A stretch of 64,000 nucleotides of DNA from Cervus elaphus (lineage: Eukaryota > Chordata > Mammalia > Artiodactyla > Cervidae): the NCBI RefSeq assembly GCF_910594005.1, contig NW_025316729.1:328192-392191 (forward strand). The letters are read 5' to 3'. The position numbers and the translations under genes are program-made. The notes under the pieces are model-generated. The model did no database searches, was not told the origin of the DNA, and was given only the letters and a program-made list of their open reading frames with translations. The number at the start of each line of letters is the position of its first letter. Position 1 is the first letter of the stretch. Positions 11,142-23,216 of this stretch are shown here, piece after piece.

Positions 11142-12202
11142 ATGCTCTACATTTTTTTAGACCTTTTCATGTGCCTTGTATTTTTAAGACGTTTTCATGC
11201 TCCTCGTATTTTTCAGACCTTTTCATGCTCTTCGTATTTGTCTCACCTTTTCATGCTCTTCTTATTTTCCACACTTTTACATGCTCTGCATGTTTTTCAC
11301 ACCTTTTCATGCTCTTCTTATTTTTCACATTTTTTCATGCTCCTCATATTTTTCACACCTTTTCGTGCTCTTCATATTTTTCAGAGCTTTTCGGGCTCTT
11401 CATATTTTTCAGACCGATTCATGCTCCTCTAATTTTTCACACCTTTTCATGCTCCTCATATTTTTGACACCTTTTCATGCTCCTGTATTTGTCACACCTT
11501 TTCATGCTCTTCATATTTTTCACACCTCTTCGTTCTCCTCCTATTTTTCACACCTTTTCTTGCTCTTCATACTTTTCAGACATTTTCTTGTTCTTCATAT
11601 TTTTCAGACCTTTTCAGGCTCTTCATATTTTTTAGACCTTTTCATGCTCCTCGTATTTTTCAGACCTTTTTATGCTCCTCCTATTTTTCAGGTCTTTTCA
11701 TGCTCCTCGTATTTTTGACACATTTTCATGCTCCTCGTATTTTTCACACCTTTACATGATCCTCGTGTTTTTCACACCTTCTCATGCTCTTCGTATTTTT
11801 CACAACTTTTCATGCTCCTCGTATATGTCACACCATTTCATGCTCCGCAGACGTTCATACAGTTTCATTCTCCTCATATTTTTCACACCTTTACATGCTC
11901 CTCATATTTTTCACACCTTTTCATACTCTTCATATTTTTCACACCTTTTCATTCTCCTCATATTTTTCAGACCTTTTCATGCTCCTCGTATTTTTAAGAC
12001 GTTTTCATACTCCTCATAATTTTCACACCTTTTCATGCTCTTCCTATTTTTCACACCATTTCATGCTCCTCATATTTTTCATACAGATTCATGCTCCTCA
12101 TATTTTTCACACCTTTACATGCTCCTCATATTTTTCACACCTTTTCATGCTCTTCATATTTTTCACACCTTTTCATTCTCCTCATATTTTTGACACCTGT
12201 TC
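11142..12202 (+). repeat. Diverged unit P4 (1,061 bp)
   Basis: It runs from a variant CTCTACATTTTTTTAG start monomer to the next start marker at 12,203. It contains the CTTCTTATTTTCCAC and CTCTGCATGTTTTTC monomers characteristic of the HOR start block, then a TACTTTTCAGACATTTTC block near 11,570, then copy 2 of the 1,032-bp-spaced duplication. It therefore joins the beginning of the HOR order to parts that lie kilobases further on in the 6.1-kb unit. Confidence 0.65.
11639..11902 (+). repeat. Duplicated block, copy 2 (partner at 10,607)
   Basis: Copy 2 of the 1,032-bp-spaced duplication, including CTCCGCAGACGTTCATACAG at 11,843. It differs from copy 1 in several CG/CA and single-base changes (for example CACACC for CACGCC just upstream of the odd monomer). 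Confidence 0.85.
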
Positions 12203-14350
12203 ATGCTCTACATATTTTTCAGACCTTTTCATGTGCCTGGTATTTTTAAGACGTTTTCATGCTCCTCGTATTTTTCAGACCTTTTCATGCTCTTCGTATT
12301 TGTCTCACCTTTTTATGCTCTTCTTATTTTTCACACTTTTACATGCTCTGCATGTTTTTCACACCTTTTCATGCTCTTCTTATTTTTCACATTTTTTCAT
12401 GCTCTTCATATTTTTCACACCTTTTCATGCTCTTCATATTTTTCAGACCTTTACATGCTTCTTATATTTTTCACAGCTTTTCATGCTCTTCGTGTTTTCA
12501 CACCTTTTCATGCTCTCGTATTTTTCAGACATTTTAATGCTCCTCGTACTTTTCACACCTTTTCATGCTCCTAGTATTTTTCACACCTTTTCATGCTCCT
12601 GGTATTTTTCACAACTTTTCATGCTCTTCGTATTTTTCACATCTTTTCATGCTCTTTGAATTTTTCATACCTTTTCATGCTCTTGATATTCCTCAGACCT
12701 TTTCATGCTCTTGATATTTTTCACACCTTTTCATGCCCTTCAGGTTTTCACATCTTTCATGCTCTTGATATTTTTCACACCTTTCCATGCGCTTCATATT
12801 TTTCACACCGTTTCATCCTCCTCTAATTTTTCATACAGTTTCATGCTTCTCATATTTTTCACACCTTTACATGCTTCTCATATTTTCGACACCTTTTAAT
12901 GCTCCTCATATTTTTTACACCTTATCATGCTCTTCATATTTTCAGACCTTTTCATGCTTTTGATTATTTTCACACCTATTCCTGCTCTTCGTATTTTTCA
13001 CACCTTTTCCTGCTCTTCGTATTTTTCACAACTTTTCATGCTCCTTATATTTTTGACACCTTTTAATGCTCTTCATATTTTTCAGACCTTTTCATGCTCC
13101 TCGTATATTTCACAGCTTTTCATGCTCCTCGTATTTTTCAGAACTTTTCATGCTCCTCGTATTTTTCAGACCTTTAAATGCTCCTCTTAATTTTCAGATC
13201 TTTTCATGCTCCTCTTTTTTTCACACCATTTCATGCTCCTCTTATTTTTCACACCATTTCATGCTTCTCATATTTTTCATACCCTTTCATGCTCTTCATA
13301 TTTTTCACACATTTTCATGCTCCTCGTATTTTACACACCTTTTCATGCTCCTCATATACTTCACACCTTTTCACGTTCCTAGTATTTTTCACACCTTTTA
13401 ATGCTCCTCGTTTTTTCAGACCATTTCATGCTCCTCGTATTTTTCACACCTTTTCATGCTCCTCATATTTTTAACACCTTTTCATGCTCCGCGTATATTT
13501 CAGACCTTTTCCTGCTTCTCGCATTTTGCAGACCTTTTCATGCTCTTCGTATTTTTCAAACCCTTTCATGCTCTTCTTGTTTTTCACACCGTTTCCTGCT
13601 CTTCGAATTTTTCAGGCCGTTTCATGCTCTAGTTATTTTTTACACCTTTTCATGCTCTTCCTGGTTTTCACATCTTTTCATGCTCTTCGTATATTTCCCA
13701 CCGGTTCATGCTCGTCATATTTTTCACATCTTTTCATGCTCTTCACTTTTTTCACACCATTTCATGCTCCACATATTTTTGACAATTTTTCATGCCCCTC
13801 ATATTTTTCAGACAGTTTCCTGCTCCTCATATTTTTCAGACCGTTTCATGCTCTTGATATTTTTCATACCTTTCCATGGTCTTCATATTTTTCACAACTT
13901 TTCATGCTCCTCATATTTTTGAAATCTTTTTAAGCTCTTCATATTTTTCACACCTTTTCATGCTCCTCATATTTTTCACACCTTTTCATGCTCCTCATAT
14001 TTTTGACACCTTTTAATGTTCTTCATGTTTTTCAGACCTTTTCATGCTCCTCATATTTTTGACAACTTTTCATGCTCTTCACATTTTTCACAAGGTTTCA
14101 TGCTCCTCATATTTTTGACACCTTTTCATGCTCTTCCTATTTTTCACACCGTTTCATGTTCCTCATATTTTTCATACAGATTCATGCTCTTCCTATTTTT
14201 CACACCTTTAAATGCTCCTCATATTTTTGACACCTTTTCATGCTCTTCACATTTTCCACAACGTTTCATGCTCCTCATATTTTTGACACCTTTTCATGCT
14301 CTTCATATTTTTCACACTTTTCATTCTCCTCATATTTTTGACACCTGTTC
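12203..14350 (+). repeat. Diverged unit P5 (2,148 bp)
   Basis: It begins with the start marker and a block colinear with the HOR start up to about 12,780. A TTTTGATTATTTTC / CTTAATTTTCAGATC section follows (12,957-13,200), as in P1 and the HOR. From about 13,450 it carries the block shared with 8,092-8,893. It ends with a stretch near-identical to the end of P6. Confidence 0.65.
13450..14251 (+). repeat. Second copy of the 8,092-8,893 block
   Basis: It matches 8,092-8,893 at a constant offset of 5,358 bp with few substitutions (for example TTTTTTACACC for TTTTTCACACC near 13,647). The constant offset over about 800 bp means no monomer was gained or lost since the copy was made. Confidence 0.85.
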
Positions 14351-15130
14351 ATGCTCTACATATTTTTCAAACCTTTTCATGTGCCTCGTATTTTTAAGGC
14401 GTTTTCGTGCTCCTCGTATTTTTCAGACCTTTTCATGCTCTTCGTATTTGTCACACCTTTTCATGCTCTTCTTATTTTCCACACTTTTACATGCTCTGCA
14501 TGTTTTTCACACCTTTTATGCTCTTCTTATTTTTCACATTTTTTCATGCTCTTCATATTTTTCACAACTTTTCATGCTCTTCATATTTTTTCAGACCTTT
14601 TCATGCTTTTTATATTTTTCACAGCTTTTCATGCTCTTCTTGTTTTTCACACCTTTTCATGCTCCTAGTATTTTTCACACCTTTTCATGCTCCTGGTATT
14701 TTTTACAACTTTTCATGCTCTTCGTATTTTTCACTACTTTTCATGCTCTTTGAATTTTTCATACCTTTTCATGCTCTTCATATTCCTCAGACCTTTTCAT
14801 GCTCTTGATATTTTTCACACCTTTTCATGCCCTTCGTGTTTTTCACATCTTTCATGCTCTTGAAATTTATCACACCTTTTCATGCTCTTCATATTTTTCA
14901 GACCTTTTCATGCTCTTGATATTTTTCACACCTTTGCTTGCCCTTCGTGTTTTTCACACATTTCATGCTCTTCATATTTTTACACCTTTTCATGCTCTTC
15001 ATATTTTTCACACCTTTTCATGCTCTTCATATTTTTCACACCGTTTCGTGCTCCTCATATTTTTTATACAAATTCATGCTCCTCTTATTTTTCAACCTTT
15101 ACATGCTACTCATATTTTTGACACCATTTC

Positions 15131-16680
15131 ATGCTCTTCATATTTTTGACACCTTTTCATGCTCCCCATATTTTTGACACTTTTTCATGGTCCTCGTATT
15201 TTTCAGACCTTTTCATGCTCTTCGTATTTGTCACACCTTTTCATGGTCTTCTTATTTTTCACATTTTTACATGCTCTTCATATTTTTCACACCTTTTCAT
15301 GCTCTTCATATTTTTCAGACCTTTTCATGCTTTTTATATTTTTCACAGCTTTTCATGCTCTTCGTGTTTTTCACACCTTTTAATGCTCTCGTATTTTTCA
15401 GACATTTTAATGCTCCTCGTGCTTTTCACACCTTTTCATGCTCCTAGTATTCTTCACACCTTTTCATGCTCCTGGTATTTTTCACAACTTTTCATGCTGT
15501 TCGTATTTGTCACACCTTTTCAAGCTCTTCGTATTTTTCACACCTTTTCATGCTCTTGGTGTTTTTCACACGTTTTCAGGCTCTTAGTATTTTTCAAACC
15601 TTTTCATGCTCTTCATATTTTTGACACCTTTTCATGCTCTTCATATTTTTCAGACCTTTTCATGCTCTTGATATTTTTCACACCTTTTCATGCTCCTCAT
15701 ATTTTTCACACCTTTTCATGCTCTTCATATTTTTCACAACTTTACATGCTCTTCGTATTTGTTACACCTTTTCAAACTCTTTGTATTTTTCACACCTTTT
15801 CATGCTCTTCGTGTTTTTCACACATTTTCAGGCTCTTCGTATTTTTCAGACCTTTTCATGCTCTTGATATTTTTCACACCTTTTCATGCTCCTCATATTT
15901 TTCACACCTTTTCATGCTCTTCATATTTTTCACAACTTTACATGCTCTTCGTATTTGTCACACCTTTTCAAACTCTTTGTATTTTTCACACCTCTTCATG
16001 CTCTTCATGTTTTTCACACCTTTTCAGGCTCTTCGTATTTTTCAGACCTTTTCATGCTCTTCATATTTTTGACACGTTTTCATGCTTTTCATATTTTTCA
16101 GACCTTTTCATGCTCTTGATATTTTTCACAGCTTTTCATGCTCTTCGTGTTGTTCACTCCATTTCATTATCTCGTGTTTTTCAAAGTGTTTCATGCTCCT
16201 CATATTTTTCACACCTTTTCATGATCTTCATATTTTTCACACCGTTTCATCCTCCTCTAATTTTTCATACAGTTTCATGCTACTCATATTTTCACACCTT
16301 TACATGCTTCTCATATTTTCGACACCTTTTAATGCTCCTCATATTTTTGACACCCTATCATGCTCTTCATATTTTTCAGACCTTTTCATGGTTTTGATAA
16401 TTTTCCCACCTTTTCATGCTCTTCGTGTTTTCCACACCTTTTCATACTCTTCGTATATTTCCCACCATTTCATGCTCATCATTTTTTCACACCTTTTCAT
16501 GCTCTTCACTTTTTTCACACCATTTCATGCTCCACATATTTTTGACCGTTTTTCATGCCCCTCATATTTTTCAGACAGTTTCCTGCTCCTCATATTTTTC
16601 AGACCGTTTCATGCTCTTGATATTTTTCACACCTTTTTATGGTCTTCATATTTTTCACAGCTTTTCATGCTACTCATATT
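15131..16680 (+). repeat. Second copy of the 6,702-8,050 block
   Basis: It matches 6,702-8,050 at offset 8,429 bp and, after the internal 196-bp duplication, 8,625 bp. Shared rare variants include GTTGTTCACTCC near 16,150 and TTTTGATAATTTTCCC near 16,392. In the first location this block is followed directly by the 800-bp block; here the 800-bp block instead lies about 900 bp upstream. Confidence 0.85.
15690..16081 (+). repeat. 7-monomer (196-bp) tandem duplication
   Basis: A seven-monomer group (a CTCCTCATATTTTTC monomer, CTTCATATTTTTCAC, AACTTTACATGCTC, CAAACTCTTTG, a CTTCGTG or CTTCATG monomer, CAGGCTCTTCG and a CTTGATATT or equivalent monomer) begins at 15,690 and again at 15,886. The corresponding upstream locus (7,261) has a single copy, so the duplication arose after the 8.4-kb segmental copy. 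The two copies already differ at several bases. Confidence 0.85.
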
Positions 16681-16739
16681 TTTCACACCTTTTCATGCTC
16701 CTCATATTTTTCACACCTTTTCATGCTCCTCATATTTTT

Positions 16740-17000
16740 GACACCTTTTCATGCTCCTCATATTTTTTCACACCTTTTCATGCTCCTCATATTTTTGACA
16801 CCTTTTCATGCTCTTCACATTTTCCACACCGTTTCATGTTCCTCATATTTTTGACACCTTTTCATGCTCCTCATATTTTTTCACACCTTTTCATGCTCTT
16901 CACATTTTTGACACCTTTTCATGCTCTTCACATTTTCCACACCTTTTCATGCTCCTCATATTTTTTCACACCTTTTCATGCTCCTCATATTTTTGACACC
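16740..17000 (+). repeat. Short run with 29-bp (extra T) monomers
   Basis: Monomers with ATTTTTTCACACC (six T) start at 16,762, 16,875 and 16,960. The spacings of 113 and 85 bp are 4 x 28 + 1 and 3 x 28 + 1. They alternate with CTTCACATTTTCCAC and GACACC monomers. The extra base is carried along by the local duplications. Confidence 0.75.
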
Positions 17001-20000
17001 TTTTCATGCTCTTCACATTTTCCACAACGTTTCATGCTCCTCATATTTTTGACACCTTTTCATGCTCTTCATATTTTTCACACTTTTCATTCTCCTCATA
17101 TTTTTGACACCTGTTCATGCTCTACATATTTTTCAAACCTTTTCATGTGCCTCGTATTTTTAAGACGTTTTCGTGCTCCTCGTATTTTTCAGACCTTTTC
17201 ATGCTCTTCGTATTTGTCACACCTTTTCATGCTCTTCTTATTTTCCACACTTTTACATGCTCTGCATGTTTTTCACACCTTTTATGCTCTTCTTATTTTT
17301 CACATTTTTTCATGCTCTTCATATTTTTCACACCTTTTCATGCTCTTCATATTTTTTCAGACCTTTTCATGCTTTTTATATTTTTCACAGCTTTTCATGC
17401 TCTTCTTGTTTTTCACACCTTTTCATGCTCCTAGTATTTTTCACACCTTTTCATGCTCTTGGTATTTTTCACAACTTTTCATGCTCTTCGTATTTTTCAC
17501 ATCTTTTCATGCTCTTTGAATTTTTCATACATTTTCATGCTCTTCATATTCCTCAGACCTTTTCATTCTCTTGATATTTTTCACACCTTTTCATGCCCTT
17601 CCTGTTTTTCACATCTTTCATGCTCTTCATATTTTTCAGACCTTTTCATGCTCTTGATATTTTTCACACCTTTGCATGCCCTTCGTGTTTTTCACACATT
17701 TCATGCTCTTCATATTTTTTACACCTTTTCATGCTCCTCATATTTTTCACACCTTTTCATTTTCTTCATATTTTTCACATCGTTTCATGCTCCTCATATT
17801 TTTTATACAAATTCATGCTCCTCTTATTTTTCAACCTTTCCATGCTACTCATATTTTTGACACCGTTTCATGCTCTTCATATTTTTGACACCTTTTCATG
17901 CTCCCCATATTTTTGACACTTTTTCATGCTCTACATATTTTTCAGACCTTTTCATGCTCGTCGTATTTTTCAGACGTCTTCATCTCCTCGTATTTTTCAA
18001 ACCGTTTCATGCTCCTCGTATTTTTCACAACTTTACATGCTCTTTGTATTTGTCACACCTTTTCAAGCTCTTCGTATTTTTCACATCTTTTCATGCTCTT
18101 CGTGTTTTTCACACCTCCTCAGGCTCTTCGTATTTTTCACACCTTTTCATGCTCTTCATATTTTTGACACGTTTTCATGCTTTTCATATTTTTCAGACCT
18201 TTTCATGCTCTTGATATTTTTCACAGCTTTCCATGCTCTTTGTGTTTTTCACTCCATTTCATGATCTCGTATTTTTCTGAGTGTTTCATGCTCCTCATAT
18301 TTTTCACACCTTTTCATGCTCTTCATATTTTTCACACCGTTTCATCCTCCTCTAATTTTTCATACAGTTTCATGCTCCTCATATTTTTCACACCTTTACA
18401 TGCTTCTCATATTGTCAACACCTTTCAATGCTCCTCATATTTTTGACACCTTATCATGCTCTTCATATTTTTCAGACCTTTTCATGCTTTTGATAATTTT
18501 CACACCTTTTCCTGCTCCTCGTATTTTTCAGAGCTTTTCATGCTCCTCGTATTTTTCAGACCTTTAAATGGTCCTCTTAATTTTCAGATCTTTTCATGCT
18601 CCTCATTTTTTCACACCATTTCATGCTCCTCTTATTTTTCACACCGTTTCATGCTCTTCGTATTTTACACACCTTTTCATGCTCCTCAAATATTTCACAC
18701 CTTTTCATGCTCCTCGTATTTTTAAGACGTTTTCATACTCCTCATAATTTTCACACCTTTTCATGCTCTTCATATTTTTCACACCGTTTTATGCTCCTCA
18801 TATTTTTCATACAGATTCATGCTCCTCATATTTTTCACACCTTTACAAGCTCCTCATATTTTTGACACCTTTTTATTCTCTTCATATTTTTCACACCTTT
18901 TCATTCTCCTCATATTTTTTCACCTGTTCATGCTCTACATATTTTTCAGACCTTTTCATGCGCCTCGTATTTTTAAGACGTTTTCATGCTCCTCGTATTT
19001 TTCAAACCTTTTCATGCTCCTCTTACTTTTCACACTTTTTCATGCTATTCATATTTTTCACACCTTTTCATGCTCCTCGCATTTTCCACAACTTTTCATG
19101 CTCCTCATATATTTCACACCTTTTCATGCTTCTCGTATTTTTCAGTCCTCTTCATGCTCTTCGTATTTTTCACACCTTTTCATGCTCTTTGCATTTTTCA
19201 CAACTTTCATGCTCCTCATATTTTTCAGACAGTTTCATGCTCCTCAAATTTTTCGGACCGTTTCATGCTCCTCCTATTTTTCAGATCTTTTCATGCTCCT
19301 CTTATTTTCCACACCTTTTCATGCTGTTCATATTATTCACACCGTTTCATGCTCCTCATATTTTTTATACAAATTCATGCTCCTCTTATTTTTCAACCTT
19401 TACATGTTACTCATATTTCTGACACCTTTTCATGCTCTTCATATTTTTCTCACCGTTTCATGCTCCTCATATTTTTTATACAAATTCATGCTCCTCTTAT
19501 TTTTCAACCTTTACATGCTACTCGTATTTTTCCACACCTTTTCATTCTCCTCCTATTTTTCACACCTCTTCGTGCTCTTCATACTTTTCAGACATTTTCT
19601 TGTTCTTCATATTTTTCACACCTTTTCAGGCTCTTCATATTTTTCAGACCTTTTTATGCGCCTCCAATTTCTCAGACCTTTTCATGCTCCTCGCATTTTT
19701 CACTCCTTTTCATGCTCCTCGAATTTTCACACCTTTTCATGCTCTTCATATTTTTCACACCTTTTCGGGCTCTTCATATTTTTCAGACGGATTCATGGTC
19801 CTCTAATTTTTCACACCTTTTCATGCTCCACATATCTTTCAGACCTTTTCATGCTCCTCGTATTTTTCACACCATTTCATGCTCCTCGTATTTTTGACAC
19901 CTTTTCATGCTCCTCCTATTTGTCACACCTTTTCGTGCTCTTCATACTTTTCAGACATTTTCTTGTTCTTCATATTTTTCACACCTTTTCAGGCTCTTCA

Positions 20001-20210
20001 TATTTTTCAGACCTTTTCATGCTTCCTATTGTTCATACCGTTTCATACTCCTCATATTTTTCATCCAGATTCATGCTCCTCATATTTTTCATACCTTTAC
20101 TTGTTCCTCATATTTTTGACACCTTTTCATGCTCCTCATATTTTTCAGACCGTTTCGTGCTCTTCATATTTTCACACCATTTCATACTCCTCATATTTTT
20201 GACACCTTTT

Positions 20211-20400
20211 CATGCTCCTCATATTTTTCTGACCGTTTCATGCTCCTCGTATTTTTCAGTCCGTTTCATGCTCTTCATATTTTCACACCATTTCATACTT
20301 CTCATATTTTTGACACCTATTCATGCTCCTCATATTTTTCTGACCGTTTCATGCTCCTCGTATTTTTCAGTCCGTTTCATGCTCCTCTAATTTTTCACAC
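20211..20400 (+). repeat. Duplicated 4-monomer group inside the 6.1-kb unit (about 110 bp)
   Basis: A CTGACCG monomer, a CAGTCCG monomer, a short TATTTTCACACC monomer and a CATACTYCTCATATTTTTGACACC monomer repeat with a period of about 110 bp (GACCGTTTC at 20,232 and 20,342). The group recurs in each later 6.1-kb unit (26,520, 32,200, 38,350, 44,680 and 50,750 regions) and is absent from the 3.06-kb units because it lies in the deleted part. Confidence 0.8.
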
Positions 20401-21933
20401 CTTTTCATGCTCCTCATGTTTTTGACAACTTTTCATGCTCCTAATATTTTTCTGACCTTTTCAGGCTCCTCGTATTTTTCAGACCTTTTCATTCTCTTCA
20501 TATTTTTCACACCTTTTCATGCTCTTCGTATTTTTCACACCTTTTCATGCTCTTCATAATTTTCACACTTTTTCATGCTCTTCGTAATTTTCACAGCTTT
20601 TCATGCTCGTCGTATTTTTCACACCTTTTCATGCTCCTCATCATTTTCACACCTTTTCGTGCTTCTCATATTTTTCACACCTTTTCGTGCTCTTCGTATT
20701 TTTGAGACCTTTTCATGCTCCTCGTATTTTTCACACCATTTCATGCTCTTCATATTTTCACACCTTTTCTATCTCCTCAAATTTTTCAAATTTTTCATGT
20801 TCTTCATATTCTTCACACCTTTTCTAGCTCCTCATATTTTTCAGATCTATTCATGCTCCTCCTATTTTTCAAGCCTTTTCATGCTCCTAGAATTTTTCAG
20901 ACCTTTTCATGCTCCTCGTATTTTTCACACCTTTTCATGCTCCTCGTATTTTTCACACCTTTTCATGCTCCTCGTATTTTTCACACCTTTTCGTGCTCCT
21001 CCTATTTTTCACACCTTTTCGTGCTCCTTGTATTTTTCAGAATTTTTCATGCTCTTCATATTTTTCACACCTTTTCATGCTCTTCATAATTTTCAGAACT
21101 TTTGTGCTCTTCATATTTTTCACACCCTTTCATGCTCCTCGTATATTTCACACCTTTTCGTGCTCCTCGTATTTTTCACAACTTTTCTAGCTCCTCATAT
21201 TTTTCAGACCTTTTCATGCTCCTCGTATTTTTCAGACCTTTTCATGCTTCTCGTGTTTATTACACCTTTTCATGCTCCTCAAATTTTTCAGGCCGTTTCA
21301 TGCTCCTCGTATTTTTCACACCTCTTCATGCTCCTCGTATTTTTCACACCTTTTCATATTTTTCACACCTTTTCAGGCTCTTCATATTTTTCACACCTTT
21401 TCTAGCTTCTCATATGTTTCAGACCTTTCCATGCTCCTCATATATTTCAGACCATTTCATTCTTCTCATGTTTTTTACACCTTTTCATGCTCCGCGTATT
21501 TTTCAGACCTTTTTATGCTCCTCTTATTTCTCAGATCTTTTCATGCTCGTCGAATTTTGCACTCCTTTTCATGCTCCTCGTATTTTTCAGACCTTTACGT
21601 GCTCTTCATATATTTCAGACATGTTCATGCTCCTCGTATTTTTCAGACCTTTACATGCTCTTCATATTTTTCACACTGTTTCATGCTCCTCATATTTTTT
21701 ATACAAATTCATGCTCCTCTTATTTTTCAACCTTCACATGCTACTCGTATTTTTCACACCTTTTCCTGCTCCTTGTATTTTTCACACCTTTTCGTGGTCC
21801 TCATATTTTTCAGATCTTTTCGTGCTCTTGATATTTTTAACACCTTTTCGTGCTCTTCATATTTTTCAGACCATTTCAAGCTCTTCATATCTTTCAAACT
21901 TTTCAGGCTCTTCATGTTTTTCAGACCTTTTCA

Positions 21934-22980
21934 TGCTCCTCGTATTTGTCACACCTTTTCATGTTCCTCGTATTTTTCACACCTTTTCGTTCTCCTCCTA
22001 TTTTTCACACCTTTTCGTGCTCTTCATACTTTTCAGACATTTTCTTGTTCTTCATATTTTTCACACCTTTTCAGGCTCTTCATATTTTTCAGACCTTTTT
22101 ATGCTCCTCCAATTTCTCAGACCTTTTCATGCTCCTCGCACTTTTCACTCCTTTTCATGCTCCTCGAATTTTCATGCCTTTTCATGCTCTTCATATTTTT
22201 CACACCTTTTCGTGCTCTTCATATTTTTCAGACCTTTTCGGGCTCTTCATATTTTGCAGACCGATTCATGCTCCTCTAATTTTTCACACCTTTTCATGCT
22301 CCTCATATCTTTCAGACCTTTTCATGCTCCTCGTATTTTTCACACCTTTTGATGCTCCTCGTATTTTTGACACCTTTTCATGCTCCTCGTATTTGTCACA
22401 CCTTTCCATGCTCCTTGTATTTTTCACACCTTTTCGTTCTCCTCCTATTTTTCACACCTTTTCGTGCTCTTCATACTTTTCAGACATTTTCTGGTCTTCA
22501 TATTTTTCACACCTTTTCAGGCTCTTCATATTTTTCAGACCTATTTATGCTCCTCCAATTTCTCAGACCTTTTCATGCTCCTCGCATTTTTCACTCCTTT
22601 TCATGCTCCTCGAATTTTCATGCCTTTTCATGCTCTTCATATTTTTCACACCTTTTCGTGCTCTTCATAATTTTCAGACCTTTTCGGGCTCTTCATATTT
22701 TTCAGACCGATTCATGCTCCTCTAATTTTTCACACCTTTTCATGTTCCTCATATCTTTCAGACCTTTTCATACTCCTCGTATTTTTCACACCTTTTCATG
22801 CTCCTCGTATTTGTCACACCTTTTCATGCTCCTCGTATTTGTCACACCTTTTCATGCTCCTCGTATTTTTCACACCTTTTCTTTCTCCTCCTATTTGTCA
22901 CACCTTTTTGCGCTCTTCATACTTTTCAGACATTTTCTTGTTCTTCATATTTTTCACACCTTTTCATGCTCTTCATATTT
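21934..22980 (+). repeat. 16-monomer (447-bp) sub-repeat, two full copies and a part
   Basis: Copies start at TGCTCCTCGTATTTGTCACACC-type monomers at 21,934, 22,381 and 22,827 (offsets 447 and 446 bp). Each has CTCCTCCTATT, a TACTTTTCAGACATTTTC monomer, TTCTTCATATT, CAGGCTC and, in the full copies, CTCCAATTTCTCAG and GACCGATTCATGC. The third copy diverges after about 150 bp. Related blocks also occur at about 19,583 and 19,946. Unit 2 has one full copy fewer. Confidence 0.85.
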
Positions 22981-23216
22981 TTCACACCTTTTCATGCTCC
23001 TCGTATTTTTCAGACCTTTTCATGCTCTTCCTATTGTTCACACCGTTTCATACTCCTCATATTTTTCATCCAGATTCATGCTCCTCATATTTTTCATACC
23101 TTTACTTGTTCCTCATATTTTTGACACCTTTTCATGCTCCTCATATTTTTGACACCTTTTCATGCTCTTCATATTTTTCACACTTTTCATTCTCCTCATA
23201 TTTTTGACACCTGTTC

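Larger units (their letters stand above)
14351..17116 (+). repeat. Transition unit P6 (2,766 bp)
   Basis: This is the last irregular unit before the homogeneous array. Its first about 450 bp (14,270-14,800 including the lead-in) match 17,036-17,570 at a constant offset of 2,766 bp. Its middle is the copy of 6,702-8,050, and its end is a run of 29-bp monomers. It marks the edge at which homogenisation starts. Confidence 0.75.
17117..23216 (+). repeat. HOR unit 1, 6.1-kb type (6,100 bp)
   Basis: First of six copies of the long HOR; phase is set at the CTCTACATATTTTTCAAACC monomer. It lacks one monomer near 17,630 that units 2, 3, 4 and 6 have, and lacks the two-monomer insertion seen from unit 3 onward. 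It carries GTCAAC at 18,414 where the other five 6.1-kb units have GTCGAC. Over most of its length it matches the next units with only scattered substitutions. Confidence 0.92.

Noticed and set aside
20211..20400. Transposon terminal repeats or a solo LTR
   Set aside because: The repeated segment is four ordinary monomers. No inverted repeats, TG...CA ends, poly-A tail or coding domain were seen here or elsewhere.
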